From: Planctomycetota bacterium
Lineage (GTDB): Bacteria > Planctomycetota > J058 > JAJDCP01
DNA: 64,000 nucleotides
Assembly (NCBI GenBank): GCA_029260765.1
Contig: JAJDCP010000098.1
Coordinates: 1 to 64,000 of the forward strand
Direction of reading: 5' to 3'
A program made the position numbers and the translations under genes. Numbering within the stretch: position 1 is the stretch's first letter; each line of letters begins with the position of its first letter. The notes under the pieces were generated by a model. The model had not been told where the DNA came from and ran no database searches. It was given only the letters and a program-made list of their open reading frames with translations. Positions 1-9,680 of this stretch are shown here, in pieces.

Positions 1-1
1 G

Positions 2-1471
2 GAAGCCGACCGCCGCGTCGGCAGCGAGATCATCAGCAAGGCCGTGTGGGACAAAACCCGCCAGACCTGCAAGAACTACACCACCTGCCTCGACTTCGCC
101 AACCAGGTCAAGGTCGCGACCGACAAGTTGGCCAGCCTCGATCCGAAGGGCTTCTATCCCATGAAGTTCAAGCAAGTCAACCGGGCGATGAAGCAGAGCT
201 TCCCCGCGGGCGTGTGGAAACCCTTCGGCCCGGGTGCACGCCCCAAAATCGGCGACTTCCTGATCACCGTCAGCCCGAGCACCGGCTACTTCCTGCATGT
301 CTCGATTGTGCGGAACATGGAGCCTGGCGACAAGGGCACCGAGGCTTGGAGCACCATCGACGGCGGCGGCCTCAAGGCGGTAAAGCGGACCCACTATCTC
401 GATCCAACGTCTGGCGACTTCCGCAACAAGAACCAGCTCAAGTACGGTTGGGAGGCCCGCTACCGCGTCAGCGGCTGGATCGACGTCGACCTCCTCGAAG
501 CGGCGCGGACGGGCTTCAGCGGCTCAGCCCCCTCCCCGGCTCCCCAGTCCGGCGGCTATGTGCCGGTCCATGTCCAGGGCACCGGGGCCGCTGCTGCCGG
601 GACCGCACCCGGCAACGACAACGCCGCCCCCGCGGCCCATGGCGGGACTCCGGCGCCCCTCGGCGCCGCCGCGCCTACCGGCGCCCCCTCAAGTCAGGCG
701 GCCTTCGGCGCGGCGAACGTCCCCGTCCAGGACCGGAACCTGTTCCTCGCCGTGCAGAAGGTCTACCACCCCCACAAGAGCCTGGTGCTCACAAGCCCTG
801 GCAACGGCAGCCGCCCGGTCTTCGTGGTCCTGCCGCAGGACTTCGACCCCAACCGGCCCCATTTCGTCCAGACCCACTACCACGGCCTCGGCTCCTGGGC
901 CCATGGTGGTTCGCACGTCGCCAGGGTCAAGCAGCTGGTCGCCCGCACCTCGCCCCTGCAAGCCGTCGTGGTCCTTCCTGAGAGTGGCAACATGAGCCGG
1001 GAGCGGTGGACGAACGTAGTGAGCCAGGTCCAGACGACCGCCGACGCCGAAGAGGCCGTCCGCCGCGAGCTGAACAGCGGCCCCCTCAAGCCGCAGTACC
1101 GCGGCGTCTCCTTCCACTCGGCCGGTGGCGACGTTTTCCGTGTCATCAACAAGTTGGGCGCCGACAGGCTGCGGGGCGATCGGATGGAGCTCCTGGACTG
1201 CCTCTACAATGCCGGCTCCCTGACATCGAAGGGCTACCCTGGTGTGACCGAGTCGGTCGTAGCCGTCGGTAGGGCCAACCCCAACACGGTCTTCCGCTAC
1301 TGGCGCTACGAGAACCATGACAAGGACGACGACGACGGGGTGCAACGGGTCCGCGGCGAGATCATCGAGCGCCGCCTCGGCGAGCAGCGCTTCCGGATCA
1401 TCAACAGCAAGGACCCCGGGGGCGCCAGGTCCCACAACCAGTCCTGCACATTCCTGGCCTGGGATCTCTGA
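2..1471 (+). CDS. Two-domain hydrolase, effector-like (5' partial)
   Basis: The frame is open to the left edge, so the true start lies outside the window; GTG at 44 is the first internal start. The N-terminal 150 residues resemble a CHAP/NlpC-P60-type cysteine amidase: a candidate Cys (codon at 86, TTCLDF) is followed by a candidate His (codon at 296, LHVSIV), each in a typical context. A Pro/Ala/Gly-rich linker follows (about positions 510-700). The C-terminal 250 residues look like an alpha/beta-hydrolase fold: HYHG in an oxyanion-hole-like position, FHSAGGD as a nucleophile-elbow-like motif (Ser codon at 1118) and a late His in SHNQ. Family knowledge: amidase-linker-hydrolase arrays occur in secreted effectors and lysins. 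The substrate is not predictable, and both domain assignments rest on motifs alone. Confidence 0.6.
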   Translation, partial: EADRRVGSEIISKAVWDKTRQTCKNYTTCLDFANQVKVATDKLASLDPKGFYPMKFKQVNRAMKQSFPAGVWKPFGPGARPKIGDFLITVSPSTGYFLHVSIVRNMEPGDKGTEAWSTIDGGGLKAVKRTHYLDPTSGDFRNKNQLKYGWEARYRVSGWIDVDLLEAARTGFSGSAPSPAPQSGGYVPVHVQGTGAAAAGTAPGNDNAAPAAHGGTPAPLGAAAPTGAPSSQAAFGAANVPVQDRNLFLAVQKVYHPHKSLVLTSPGNGSRPVFVVLPQDFDPNRPHFVQTHYHGLGSWAHGGSHVARVKQLVARTSPLQAVVVLPESGNMSRERWTNVVSQVQTTADAEEAVRRELNSGPLKPQYRGVSFHSAGGDVFRVINKLGADRLRGDRMELLDCLYNAGSLTSKGYPGVTESVVAVGRANPNTVFRYWRYENHDKDDDDGVQRVRGEIIERRLGEQRFRIINSKDPGGARSHNQSCTFLAWDL

Positions 1472-2332
1472 TCCTTCCAGCCACGCAGCATCGGCAGAAC
1501 TGCCCGTCGACTCTCCGCGCGGGGTGTTGGCGCCGGGAGCAGGTTCGGAGGCAGCGGCACGGCTGCAGGAGATTCGTTGGCTGGAGCCAGCGGCCGCCAC
1601 GGCTGAACCGGACTGCGTGGAAAAGGCACCGCAGGGCTCTGCCGCAAGACGGCGTTGGCGAGCTCCGACTCCGAGGTCTTTGAGGTTTCGCGCACAGCTG
1701 CAATACGGACCGTGATCTTGCCGTCGCCTCCGACCCCGAGGCCGAGGCGGATCGCGACGTGTGAGGCCCAAGCGACCGATCGCGAAAGAGACACCGGATG
1801 CAACTCGGACTGCGAAACGGACGTGGCTCCTCTGGTCTCGCGGTTGCCCACACCAACACTTGGGGAGATCATCGGGCACCCACCTACCCAGGCGCTCCAG
1901 CAACGGCATTGAGCCGCGCCCAAGCCGGAATACCGACCAGAACGATCATAGCGGTGGAGGGGTGGGCATACATGTCTACATAGAAGGCTCTAAACGCAGG
2001 TGCCGTTTTGGAGATCCCACCCAGCAGCAAGCCCCACCCAACACCAGCGGCGCACCTCCACTGAAAGTGCTCCCGCGACCGCCAGGCGCTGTGCCCGGTC
2101 TTCCCACCAGGCTGCGGCGGTCCGACGCGAGCGACGGATCGCGGGAACCTGCTCCAAGGGCGACCTGCACATCTCGGCAACACACAAGCCATGCTGGAAG
2201 ACCGAACAATCTGGCTGGCTCGCGCGGCCCCTCCCCATCCCTCTTCGGGTGGCGGGGACGAACGAGGCATCGGCAGGTCCCTTGACCCCAGCCGACAAAA
2301 CGCATACCACCGACACACAATGGAGGGACGAG
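1472..2332. other. Intergenic stretch, no gene supported
   Basis: About 860 bases between the first gene and the secreted protein at 2333. Open frames exist on both strands, but their translations are rich in Arg, Pro and Ser, lack family motifs and overlap one another, as expected of random G+C-rich DNA. No tRNA-like fold or long repeat was seen. It may hold the promoter of the downstream gene or be a decayed gene. Confidence 0.5.
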
Positions 2333-3223
2333 ATGCTCTACCGATCGGTCGCAACCTTGATGCTGCTAGCCTCCCTGACAGCATCCTGCCTGGCTCAGGA
2401 CTCCTACCCCTGCACCGTCCATCTCACCGATGGGAGCGTCGTTGAGGGAGCTGTCTTCGGCCTCGCCGAAGAGGACGGCCTGCGCCTCAGGACCAGCGAT
2501 GGGGAGCTGGTCGTCGCTACGGCCGACATCGCGCGCATCGACTTCATGGCAGCCATCCGAAGCGGCACGGAGCGGCAGCGGCCCCTTCGTGACAAGGCGA
2601 CTCTCAATGATCCGCTTCCGATGATCTGGATCCACGAACTGATCACAAATTTGGATGCTTCCCTGCAATCGATGCAGACCAGGACGAAGCGCCTGACGGA
2701 CGGTGCACAGCCGCTCGAAGCAGTCGAGCTCAGCGTAGAGCTCACAACGGGCCGGCCGGAGGCGCTCTTGATGGCCGTCGCCGAGGACTCGCACGCTTTC
2801 TCGCTGCGCAGCATGAAGGCCGACCCACCGAGTCTCGTGCTCGCGTTTCCCCATACCCGTCTCGAAGAGCCGGCGCCGGTCCCGCGAGCCAGGCCTGGCA
2901 GGCTGCAGGCCAGGATCATCAAATTCGGCGCCCCCCTTGAGATCCTCAAGATCCTCCCCAATCCTCGCGACTGGCTCGAGAAGCGCATCGCGGACGCCGG
3001 GGCCTTCGTCGATCCCAGCGACGCGGAGATGCTCATCGAGGGCGATGTCGCTATTGCCGACGGAGAGCTGGTCCTCTCGATCCACCTCTTCCCCGGGGGC
3101 TACGAGGGTGGATCACTGAGTGGCCGTGCTGCCCTCGAAGACCCCGTGTCCGACGACGATCTCCGGGCGGCCTTGGAGTCCGCCGCCGACGAGCTCATCG
3201 AGCAGCTGACACGCGAATTCTGA
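2333..3223 (+). CDS. Secreted protein with LSm/Hfq-like domain
   Basis: This 296-residue protein starts at ATG 2333, which has GGAGG six bases upstream; the same frame is open further 5' but contains no signal. The N-terminus is a clear signal peptide (LMLLASLTASCLAQ) with likely signal peptidase I cleavage at the A-Q step. Residues 25-65 (VHLTDGSVVEGAV ... ADIARIDF) match the small beta-barrel LSm-like pattern common in planctomycetal envelope proteins. The last 100 residues form a second unit (DPSDAEMLIEGDVAI ...) that resembles a periplasmic alpha/beta domain. No catalytic residues are evident. It is probably periplasmic or surface-exposed. It is flanked by a long non-coding region and a GNAT gene, so no operon partner is indicated. 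Confidence 0.72.
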   Translation: MLYRSVATLMLLASLTASCLAQDSYPCTVHLTDGSVVEGAVFGLAEEDGLRLRTSDGELVVATADIARIDFMAAIRSGTERQRPLRDKATLNDPLPMIWIHELITNLDASLQSMQTRTKRLTDGAQPLEAVELSVELTTGRPEALLMAVAEDSHAFSLRSMKADPPSLVLAFPHTRLEEPAPVPRARPGRLQARIIKFGAPLEILKILPNPRDWLEKRIADAGAFVDPSDAEMLIEGDVAIADGELVLSIHLFPGGYEGGSLSGRAALEDPVSDDDLRAALESAADELIEQLTREF

Positions 3224-3301
3224 GCCGGGCTCTACGAACAGAACCCGATGGGCGGTTGTTCCGCATGCGTCGACCTCAGGAAAGCGATCAGGGATGGACA
3301 G

Positions 3302-3844
3302 ATGGTAAACCTCAGGCGCACGACAGACGCGGAGCTCGCGGCCATTTGCGACCTCCACGAAGAAGCTTTTGGCCCCGCCGAAGGCCCGGAGATTGCCGAG
3401 CTGGTGCGTGGCTTGTGCCAGGACGCGACGGCAGTCCCGGTGCTTTCTTTGGCCGCAGAAGTCGAAGGGCGGATTGTGGGACACGTCCTCTTCACTGCCG
3501 TACGAGTGCGCACCCCTGAGCAACCCGCAGTCGCGCAGATCCTCGCCCCGCTGGCAGTGTTGCCGAAGCACCAACGTACAGGCGTGGGGGGTGCATTGAT
3601 CCGCGCGGGGCTGAGGCAGCTCACAGCTTCAGGAGTCGAGTTGGTGTTCGTGCTCGGCGATCCCGACTACTATCCCCGCTTCGGCTTCAGGCCTGCTCGA
3701 GCGTTCGGCTTGGAGGCCCCGCACCCCATCCCCGCCGCCCATGCCGATGCGTGGATGGTTCAAGAACTCACACCAGGAGTGCTGGGCCGCGTCCAGGGAA
3801 CCTTGCAGTGCGCAGATGTCTTGAACCAACCGCAACATTGGTAG
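3302..3844 (+). CDS. GNAT family N-acetyltransferase (YhbS-like)
   Basis: A 180-residue single-domain GNAT protein of the YhbS/COG3153 type, expected to move an acetyl group from acetyl-CoA to an amine; the substrate is unknown. Motifs seen: an N-terminal LRRTTDAELAAICDLHEEAF, the beta4 strand ILAPLAVLPKHQRTGVG with the Q-R-T-G-V-G pyrophosphate-binding loop, and GDPDYYPRFGFRPA, the YhbS-type signature near the C-terminus. ATG 3302 gives the usual family N-terminus. An upstream in-frame ATG at 3248 adds 18 residues without family character. It stands alone, 78 bases after the previous gene. Confidence 0.85.
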   Translation: MVNLRRTTDAELAAICDLHEEAFGPAEGPEIAELVRGLCQDATAVPVLSLAAEVEGRIVGHVLFTAVRVRTPEQPAVAQILAPLAVLPKHQRTGVGGALIRAGLRQLTASGVELVFVLGDPDYYPRFGFRPARAFGLEAPHPIPAAHADAWMVQELTPGVLGRVQGTLQCADVLNQPQHW

Positions 3845-4575
3845 TCGGAGCGTAGCCTGTGCTTCGATGCGTCCGGCGACCCACGACGCAGACCAACCTA
3901 TTATGTATCAACAACTTGAGATTTTCCTCTTGTCCCCGACCCCGCCGCATCGCAGACTGTCCATCCCGCTGGAGACGGTCTCGAGCGGTGGATCACTCAA
4001 TCCCAAGGAAGACCGAATGAGGATGCCTCGAAAATCGAGCTCCCCGCGCAAGGAGCGGACGGTCGCCGTGGGATCGGATTCCACTTTGTGACCGTCTCTC
4101 CCGCCCGCAGGGATCTCCACACACACCACGACTGACTGCGGAGGGCGCTTCGGCGCTCCTGCGGTTCTTGACGGATCAGGTGCTCCGGCTACGCAGCGGA
4201 GTGCTGCCAGCCTACGCCACCGGCAGACATCGGCGGGGCTGGTCGACCGCGTCTGCATGGCAGCGACTCGGGTGGGAGCAGCTGGACGCGGTGCCCGGGA
4301 TCATCTCGACCACCGAAGATCCCTTTGGGCGATGCTCCGGGTTGCGGAGCCCCATGCCGTCGATGGAACCCGCAGCCCCGGCCTGGCCCTGCTCGTGCAG
4401 GTCCTGCCGGGAAGGAGGCCTACGCCAGGACCGGCGACTGGTCCCAAGGAACGGCGGGGAGCGATCCCTGTTCCTGGGTACCGAGATCGGTCGCAACGAC
4501 AGCCTCCGGCCGGAAGGTGTATAGTGGCGGTCTCGCGAGCCCGGTTCCGTCGGAGCGCCCCGCAGGAGGAAGGCA
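3845..4575. other. Intergenic stretch with a UUCG hairpin and a -10-like box
   Basis: About 730 bases without a convincing gene. A short stem closed by a UUCG tetraloop lies at 4143-4158 (GGGCGC / GCGCTC, one G-U pair) and has no T-tract. A TATAGT box at 4520-4525 precedes the next gene. A 24-codon frame at 4017 with a fair ribosome-binding site encodes a basic peptide but has nothing else to support it. Confidence 0.45.
4520..4525 (+). promoter_or_regulatory. Candidate -10 box TATAGT
   Basis: TATAGT is five of six bases of the sigma-70 -10 consensus and lies 50 bases before the start of the HEAT-zincin-VWA gene. The same hexamer precedes recC (12521) and the TPR kinase (30466). No good -35 box is visible, so this is suggestive only. 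Confidence 0.35.
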
Positions 4576-7500
4576 ATGCGCGATATCGCGCTCTGGTGCG
4601 CCCTGTTGGCCGTCGAAGACGACCCGCAGCCGGCGCGTCTGCAAGCGCTCGAAGAACCGCTGCTGCAGCTGGCCGCCTTGCCGCTGCGGGAGCGGTTCGT
4701 ATTTTTCGCGCCCTGCGCCGCGCTCTACGAGCACGCCCCCGCCGCACTGCGCGCCGCCGCGCTGCAGGTCCTGCACGGGGCGGCGGGCTTCGCCGGGCGG
4801 CGGCTGCTGGTGCGGGCCCTCGACGACCGCGCGCCCCGCGTGCGGTCCGCCGCGGTTGAGGCGCTGCGTGGCGCGGTCGAGAGCGATGCTCCGCGCTGGC
4901 TGCACGCGTTGTTCGCGCGGCGGCCCGACGTCCGTCAGCGCGCCGTGGCCTTGAGCTCCGGCTTGTCGAGCCATGTCTACGCGTTGCTGCTGGCGGCAGA
5001 CCCCGACTGCCGCGCCCCCCTGCGCGACCATCCTCCGCCCGACGCCCGCGGCAGCTTCGCCCTGCGCGCACTCGAAGCCTGCGAGCGCGGCTGGCTGCCG
5101 GCCCCGATCCTGCGCAGCGTGCTGCTGGCCCACGAAGGGGCAGCCGTGCAGTGGTTGCTGGGCCGGACCGAACCACGCCCTTCGATCCCCATCGGCGTAC
5201 TGCTCAGCGACCCCACCGCACAAGCTGTGATCGACGCGCTGCAAGCCTCCCCAGTCACATTGCTCGAGCGCGTCCTGGCCTGGTTCTGGCAAACAGGATC
5301 CGAAGACACGGACTCCAGCGACAGGTTCTGGCCCCTGCTGGTCGAGCTGTTGCTGCAAGCCAAACGCAAAGGCCTGCGAGGCACGGCCGCGTTGGGCGTC
5401 ATGCTGCTGGCGCAGCGCCACGGCTGGGATGCCCGTGCGGCCGCCATTCCCCTGCTTTTCGATCTCAAGTTCCTGTCCTGGCAACACATTCCCCTGGCAG
5501 TGCGGCGCGCAGCTTTGACAGTCTTGCAGCGCTCGGATTTCAGCCCCTCGCGAAGCGTGACAGAGGGGGAGCTTCTGGCCTGGCTGCAGTCTGAGCTGTG
5601 CCTCAGGGATACAAGCCCGCCCGAATACGACCTGCCAGCCGTCGGCGCCGTGTTGCACCTGAGCGGCAGACGCGCCTTCTCGCTGGTCGACAAGCACTTG
5701 GACCGCGAGGCCCTGGCACGAGGCTTCGACCGCGATCCCGGGGCAGGCCTGCGCTGGGTGCGAGGCGTGACTTCGCAACCCGAGCAACGCAGCAGCCTGC
5801 TGCGTACGGTGATCGCCGCCTCGCACATCCCGCTGGCCGAGATCCTCGCCCTGGCCGCCGAGCACGAACGCGACGCCCTCTTCGAGCTGGTCGCCGAGTT
5901 GGAACCGGCCGAGCTGCTCGGGTTGTTCCAGGCCCTGCTCGCTCGCGAAAGGCGCACCGAAGCAGGCTTGTCGCTACAGCAGACCCACAGGCTCGCCCGC
6001 CAGCTGGGAGTGCGCCTGGCGGACGAACACGCCGCGGGCTTTCTGCGCATCTGGCTCCATGGCAAGACCGACCGCCGCAGCCGCTTCGGCCTGGAGGTGC
6101 TCGGTTGTTTCGCCCAGAGCTTGCGGGCCGAAGCCTTGGGAAAGCTGGTCGCTCGGCTCTCCGCAACCCGCCTGCGTGCTCTGCTCAAGTGCTTGCCCGA
6201 GTGCCCGATGTTTCCGCACGGGAGCGAGCTGTTCCTGGCCCACAGCCTGCGCGAGCACCGCGATCCAGAAGTACGCGGTTGGGCGGCGGGCCGCCTGGCT
6301 CCGGCCGCGGACACGCCGGTCACGACCAGTCCTCCGATCGTTGGAGTCTCCGCGCTGAGCCGCCCGGAGCTGAAGGCCATCAAAAACGCAGCTCCCGGTC
6401 AGCTGGCCCGCGCCCTCGCCCCCTGCCTGCGCTACCCGAGCCGAGGTCTGTGTAGCGCGTTGGCCTCGAGGTCGATGCCCGCCAGGCCAGATATCGATGT
6501 CTGCCTCGCGCTGCTCGGTTGCGATGACCCCCTGCCCGAGGTCGCCCGACAGTTTCAGCGCTTTGGCTGCGACGAGGGCAGCTTCCTCAGCCAGCTCGAC
6601 CAACGGGCGGTGGCAACCTGGCAAGGTCGTACGAAGCTGCCGCTGCACGGCCATGCTTGGCTGCACCGCTGGTCGTGCCACCTCCATCAATTCGGCCTGC
6701 GCGTCGGATCTGAGCCCAGCCAGCTCGCAGGGCTACTGCGCGAGGCCGCCGCGCTGCCGAGCCGCGTGCTCGCGGGCCAGCTCTGGCGCTCGGCATCCAG
6801 CTTCTGCGCTCAGCTGCGCTACCACGACAAGCCCCGGCTGCGCGGGCTCTTCATGCCCGAAGTGCTCGAGCTCTGTCTGGAGCAGCTGCATGGCGACCTG
6901 GGAGTCCCGGCCGCCCGCTGCCTGCTGCGCTTCCACCAGACGGCCACCGTCGAGCAGCGCCGCCATTGGGCCGTGCACGTGCTCGCGCGGCTGCCCGAGT
7001 GCGCGCCGGAGGTGGCCATCGAGCTCTCGGACTGGATCGACATCCGCGGTCTTGCACGGATCGGGCCTGGCCGCCCGGCCCTGCTCAGGCCATCCACTCA
7101 GGGCCGGGACAGATGGCAACACAGCCACGACCTCGACGCGCTGCGCGCCGCGGTCGCCTCCCAGGATCCCGAGGAAGCCCAGGCCGCCACTCTGCGGCTG
7201 CTCGAGCTGGACGAACCCGGCTGCCTGGTGCTCGTCGCGCTGCTCGAAGAGGCCGCCCAGCGGCCCGACGCTGTTCCCCACGCCGGACTGGTGGCCGAGG
7301 CCCTGCCTTTGTTTCCCGAGGGGCCCGCCCTGCACCGTCTCGAACGCCTCGCCGCGGTGGCCGAGGGCGAGCTGGGTTTCGTGCTGCTGCTCGGCAGCCT
7401 CGAGCTCAGAGGAGCCCGCAGCGACGGCATCCGGCGGCTGATGCAGCTAGCCTGCGCAGCGACACCCCGGGCGTGGTTCGGTCGCGGCCACTGGCAGCGG

Positions 7501-9669
7501 CTGCTCGCGCTGGGCTGCAGCGAGCTCGAGCTGGCCATGGGACTGGCCACCAGCCCCCATCCGCGAGCGTACTGCAATGCCGTCGAGTTGCTCTGCGCCG
7601 CAGAGCCGCAAGCGGCTGTCGAAGTCGCCTTGCAGGCGTTTTTGGAAACGGACCATCAGCGCCTGCTGGCGTTGCGCCGGTCGGTCGCCGAGACCCTGCT
7701 GCGTGGCTACGGCAACCCTTGTGGCTTTCCACTACTGCTGGCCGCCGCACTCGAGGCAGACAGCCCGCACAATCCCCTGCAGCATTGCGACCCGCGCCAC
7801 GCCGCCCTGGCCGTGGGAACGGTGCTGCTCGCAGGACCAGGCCTGGCTTCAGAGCCGCGGCTGCTCGAGCTGCTGCGCGCCCCCGAGGTTCCCGCCGAGC
7901 ACTTCGACAGCCAGGCGCGGCGCCTGGTGCGCGAGCTCTCGCGCGAGAAGCCCCGCTGGCAGGCGGTGCGCAACCTGCGCGCCGGGCACCGCAGCGGCCG
8001 CACGCCGAGCAAGAAGCTGGCCGAGACCTTCGCCTGGGGGGTGCGCCGCGGCCGCGAGCTGACCGGGCGCCTGTTCCAGGTGTCGATGGCCAGCGGCAAA
8101 CAGCTGGGATATACGCGCGTCGGCGAGAGCCAGATCCACATCACTCCCCTGCCGATCCTCAAACAGGAACAGTGGGGCGAAGATGTCGTGCGCGGCCTGA
8201 TCGTCCATGAGCTCGGCCACCAGCTGTACCACTCCGACAAGACCGGCATGGCGACCTGGAAGAAGGCAGAGCAAGAAGGCCTGGCCCAGCTGTTGAATCT
8301 GGTGGCCGACGAGCATCTCGAGCGCAACCTGCGCGCCCTCGACCGCGAGGATGGCAACCGTCTCAAGCGGCTGGCGGCCTACGCGTTCCAGCATCTACAG
8401 AGTCAGCCCGAGATCGAAGGACTGCTCAGCACCCTCGCCCTGAACAGCTTCGCCGTCCTGCACCGCAGCCGGCTCGATGTGGCCATCGAGCGCGGCTGCG
8501 TCTGCCTGCGCAACGGAGAGGTGCTGCGCGCCCTGGCCGGAGACGGCTCGAGCTTCGCACGCTTCATGCGCGCCCTGCGGATGGGACTGGGAAACCGGCA
8601 CAAGGACCCCAAGGTCGCTCAAGGCCTCGCGCTGTTCGACCGCAGTTTCCGCCGCGCCGACATGCCCCAGCTGCTCGAAGTCGCCCGCACGCTGCAGCGG
8701 ATCTTCGGCGACGAGACCGCTGTGCTGCAGAGCTTCGGCTTCCACAAGGCCCTCGAGCCGAGCGAATCCGAGCTGACCGTGTTCGGTGAGGGCCTGACCG
8801 ACGGCGAGCTGCAGGAGCAGATCGAGCGCCTGCTCAAACGCCCCAGCACGCCACAAGCTGACGGCCAGAGCGGTACAGGCGGCTTGAGCCTGAACGTCGG
8901 CAAGGACGTGAGCTTTCCCCAGCTTCCCCGCACCGTGCCCGTCCCCTACGACGCCGCCAAGGCCCGCGAGTATGCGGCGGCCGTGCGCCGGCACGCCCGC
9001 ACCATGCGCCGCTTCTTGATCAGCCTGGGATTGCAGCTCGAACGCACGCCACGCCGCCTGAGCGGCCGCAGCCTCGACCGAGCCCAGCTTCCCCGCGTGC
9101 TCCTGCACGGCGACCCGCGCATGATGGTCGCGCGCCGCCAGGTGCAGAAGGCCGACCTGTTCCTCGGCCTGTTGATCGACTGTTCGGGCTCGATGCAGTC
9201 GGGCAACAATATCCACAAGGCCCGCCTGTTCGGCAGCCTGCTCGCCGAAGCCGCACGCGGGCTGCCGGGCGTGGACCTGCGGGTCTTCGGCTTCACCGGC
9301 GCCGAGCTGCTCGACGCCGGCAGCGCCCAGCGTTGCGCGGTCAGCAGCCTGCAAGCCGGCGGCGGCAACAACGACGCGGGGGCCCTCTGGGCGATGTCCC
9401 GGCTGGCGCTGAAGAGCCAACGCCGGGGCAGACTGCTGGTGATGATCAGCGATGGCCTGCCCACCGATTGTAGCGTCGCTGCCCTCAAGGCCCTGGTGCA
9501 CCGCCTGAGCACCCGCGAGGGGATCTGCTGCGCGCAGGTCGCCGTGCGGCCCCTCAACGTGGTGTGCTTCCCCCACTACGTCGAGATGCGCGGAGAGGCC
9601 GCGTTGTCCGAGTCGGTACGGGAATTCGGTCGGACCGTCGCGCGCCTGGTGCGCCGCACTCTGCGTTGA
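4576..9669 (+). CDS. Giant HEAT-repeat / zincin-like / VWA protein
   Basis: A 1697-residue cytoplasmic protein; ATG 4576 follows AGGAGG by six bases. The first ~1130 residues are Leu/Ala/Arg-rich helical repeats of HEAT type. A middle region carries VHELGH (H1211, E1212, H1215), an HExxH zincin motif as in the putative metallopeptidase domain of COG3864/DUF2201 proteins. The C-terminus is a VWA domain with the MIDAS motif DCSGS (D1535), GGGNNDAGAL and MISDGLP (D1626). COG3864 proteins normally consist of only the metallopeptidase-like and VWA parts, so the ~1100-residue HEAT extension is unusual. The MoxR ATPase gene starts 11 bases downstream, the classic partner of such VWA proteins. Inferred role: substrate-capturing adaptor or protease for the AAA+ ring. 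Whether the zincin is active is unknown. Confidence 0.83.
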   Translation: MRDIALWCALLAVEDDPQPARLQALEEPLLQLAALPLRERFVFFAPCAALYEHAPAALRAAALQVLHGAAGFAGRRLLVRALDDRAPRVRSAAVEALRGAVESDAPRWLHALFARRPDVRQRAVALSSGLSSHVYALLLAADPDCRAPLRDHPPPDARGSFALRALEACERGWLPAPILRSVLLAHEGAAVQWLLGRTEPRPSIPIGVLLSDPTAQAVIDALQASPVTLLERVLAWFWQTGSEDTDSSDRFWPLLVELLLQAKRKGLRGTAALGVMLLAQRHGWDARAAAIPLLFDLKFLSWQHIPLAVRRAALTVLQRSDFSPSRSVTEGELLAWLQSELCLRDTSPPEYDLPAVGAVLHLSGRRAFSLVDKHLDREALARGFDRDPGAGLRWVRGVTSQPEQRSSLLRTVIAASHIPLAEILALAAEHERDALFELVAELEPAELLGLFQALLARERRTEAGLSLQQTHRLARQLGVRLADEHAAGFLRIWLHGKTDRRSRFGLEVLGCFAQSLRAEALGKLVARLSATRLRALLKCLPECPMFPHGSELFLAHSLREHRDPEVRGWAAGRLAPAADTPVTTSPPIVGVSALSRPELKAIKNAAPGQLARALAPCLRYPSRGLCSALASRSMPARPDIDVCLALLGCDDPLPEVARQFQRFGCDEGSFLSQLDQRAVATWQGRTKLPLHGHAWLHRWSCHLHQFGLRVGSEPSQLAGLLREAAALPSRVLAGQLWRSASSFCAQLRYHDKPRLRGLFMPEVLELCLEQLHGDLGVPAARCLLRFHQTATVEQRRHWAVHVLARLPECAPEVAIELSDWIDIRGLARIGPGRPALLRPSTQGRDRWQHSHDLDALRAAVASQDPEEAQAATLRLLELDEPGCLVLVALLEEAAQRPDAVPHAGLVAEALPLFPEGPALHRLERLAAVAEGELGFVLLLGSLELRGARSDGIRRLMQLACAATPRAWFGRGHWQRLLALGCSELELAMGLATSPHPRAYCNAVELLCAAEPQAAVEVALQAFLETDHQRLLALRRSVAETLLRGYGNPCGFPLLLAAALEADSPHNPLQHCDPRHAALAVGTVLLAGPGLASEPRLLELLRAPEVPAEHFDSQARRLVRELSREKPRWQAVRNLRAGHRSGRTPSKKLAETFAWGVRRGRELTGRLFQVSMASGKQLGYTRVGESQIHITPLPILKQEQWGEDVVRGLIVHELGHQLYHSDKTGMATWKKAEQEGLAQLLNLVADEHLERNLRALDREDGNRLKRLAAYAFQHLQSQPEIEGLLSTLALNSFAVLHRSRLDVAIERGCVCLRNGEVLRALAGDGSSFARFMRALRMGLGNRHKDPKVAQGLALFDRSFRRADMPQLLEVARTLQRIFGDETAVLQSFGFHKALEPSESELTVFGEGLTDGELQEQIERLLKRPSTPQADGQSGTGGLSLNVGKDVSFPQLPRTVPVPYDAAKAREYAAAVRRHARTMRRFLISLGLQLERTPRRLSGRSLDRAQLPRVLLHGDPRMMVARRQVQKADLFLGLLIDCSGSMQSGNNIHKARLFGSLLAEAARGLPGVDLRVFGFTGAELLDAGSAQRCAVSSLQAGGGNNDAGALWAMSRLALKSQRRGRLLVMISDGLPTDCSVAALKALVHRLSTREGICCAQVAVRPLNVVCFPHYVEMRGEAALSESVREFGRTVARLVRRTLR

Positions 9670-9680
9670 AAGGACACAGC

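Noticed and set aside
1884..2384. 166-codon minus-strand frame in the first intergenic region
   Set aside because: Composition like random G+C-rich DNA and overlap with the signal peptide of the gene at 2333.
2333..2410. Lipobox in the LSm-like protein
   Set aside because: LTASC has Thr at -3; the A-Q signal peptidase I site is more likely and matches other exported proteins here.
4017..4091. 24-codon basic peptide frame
   Set aside because: Too short, no homology visible, fair ribosome-binding site only.
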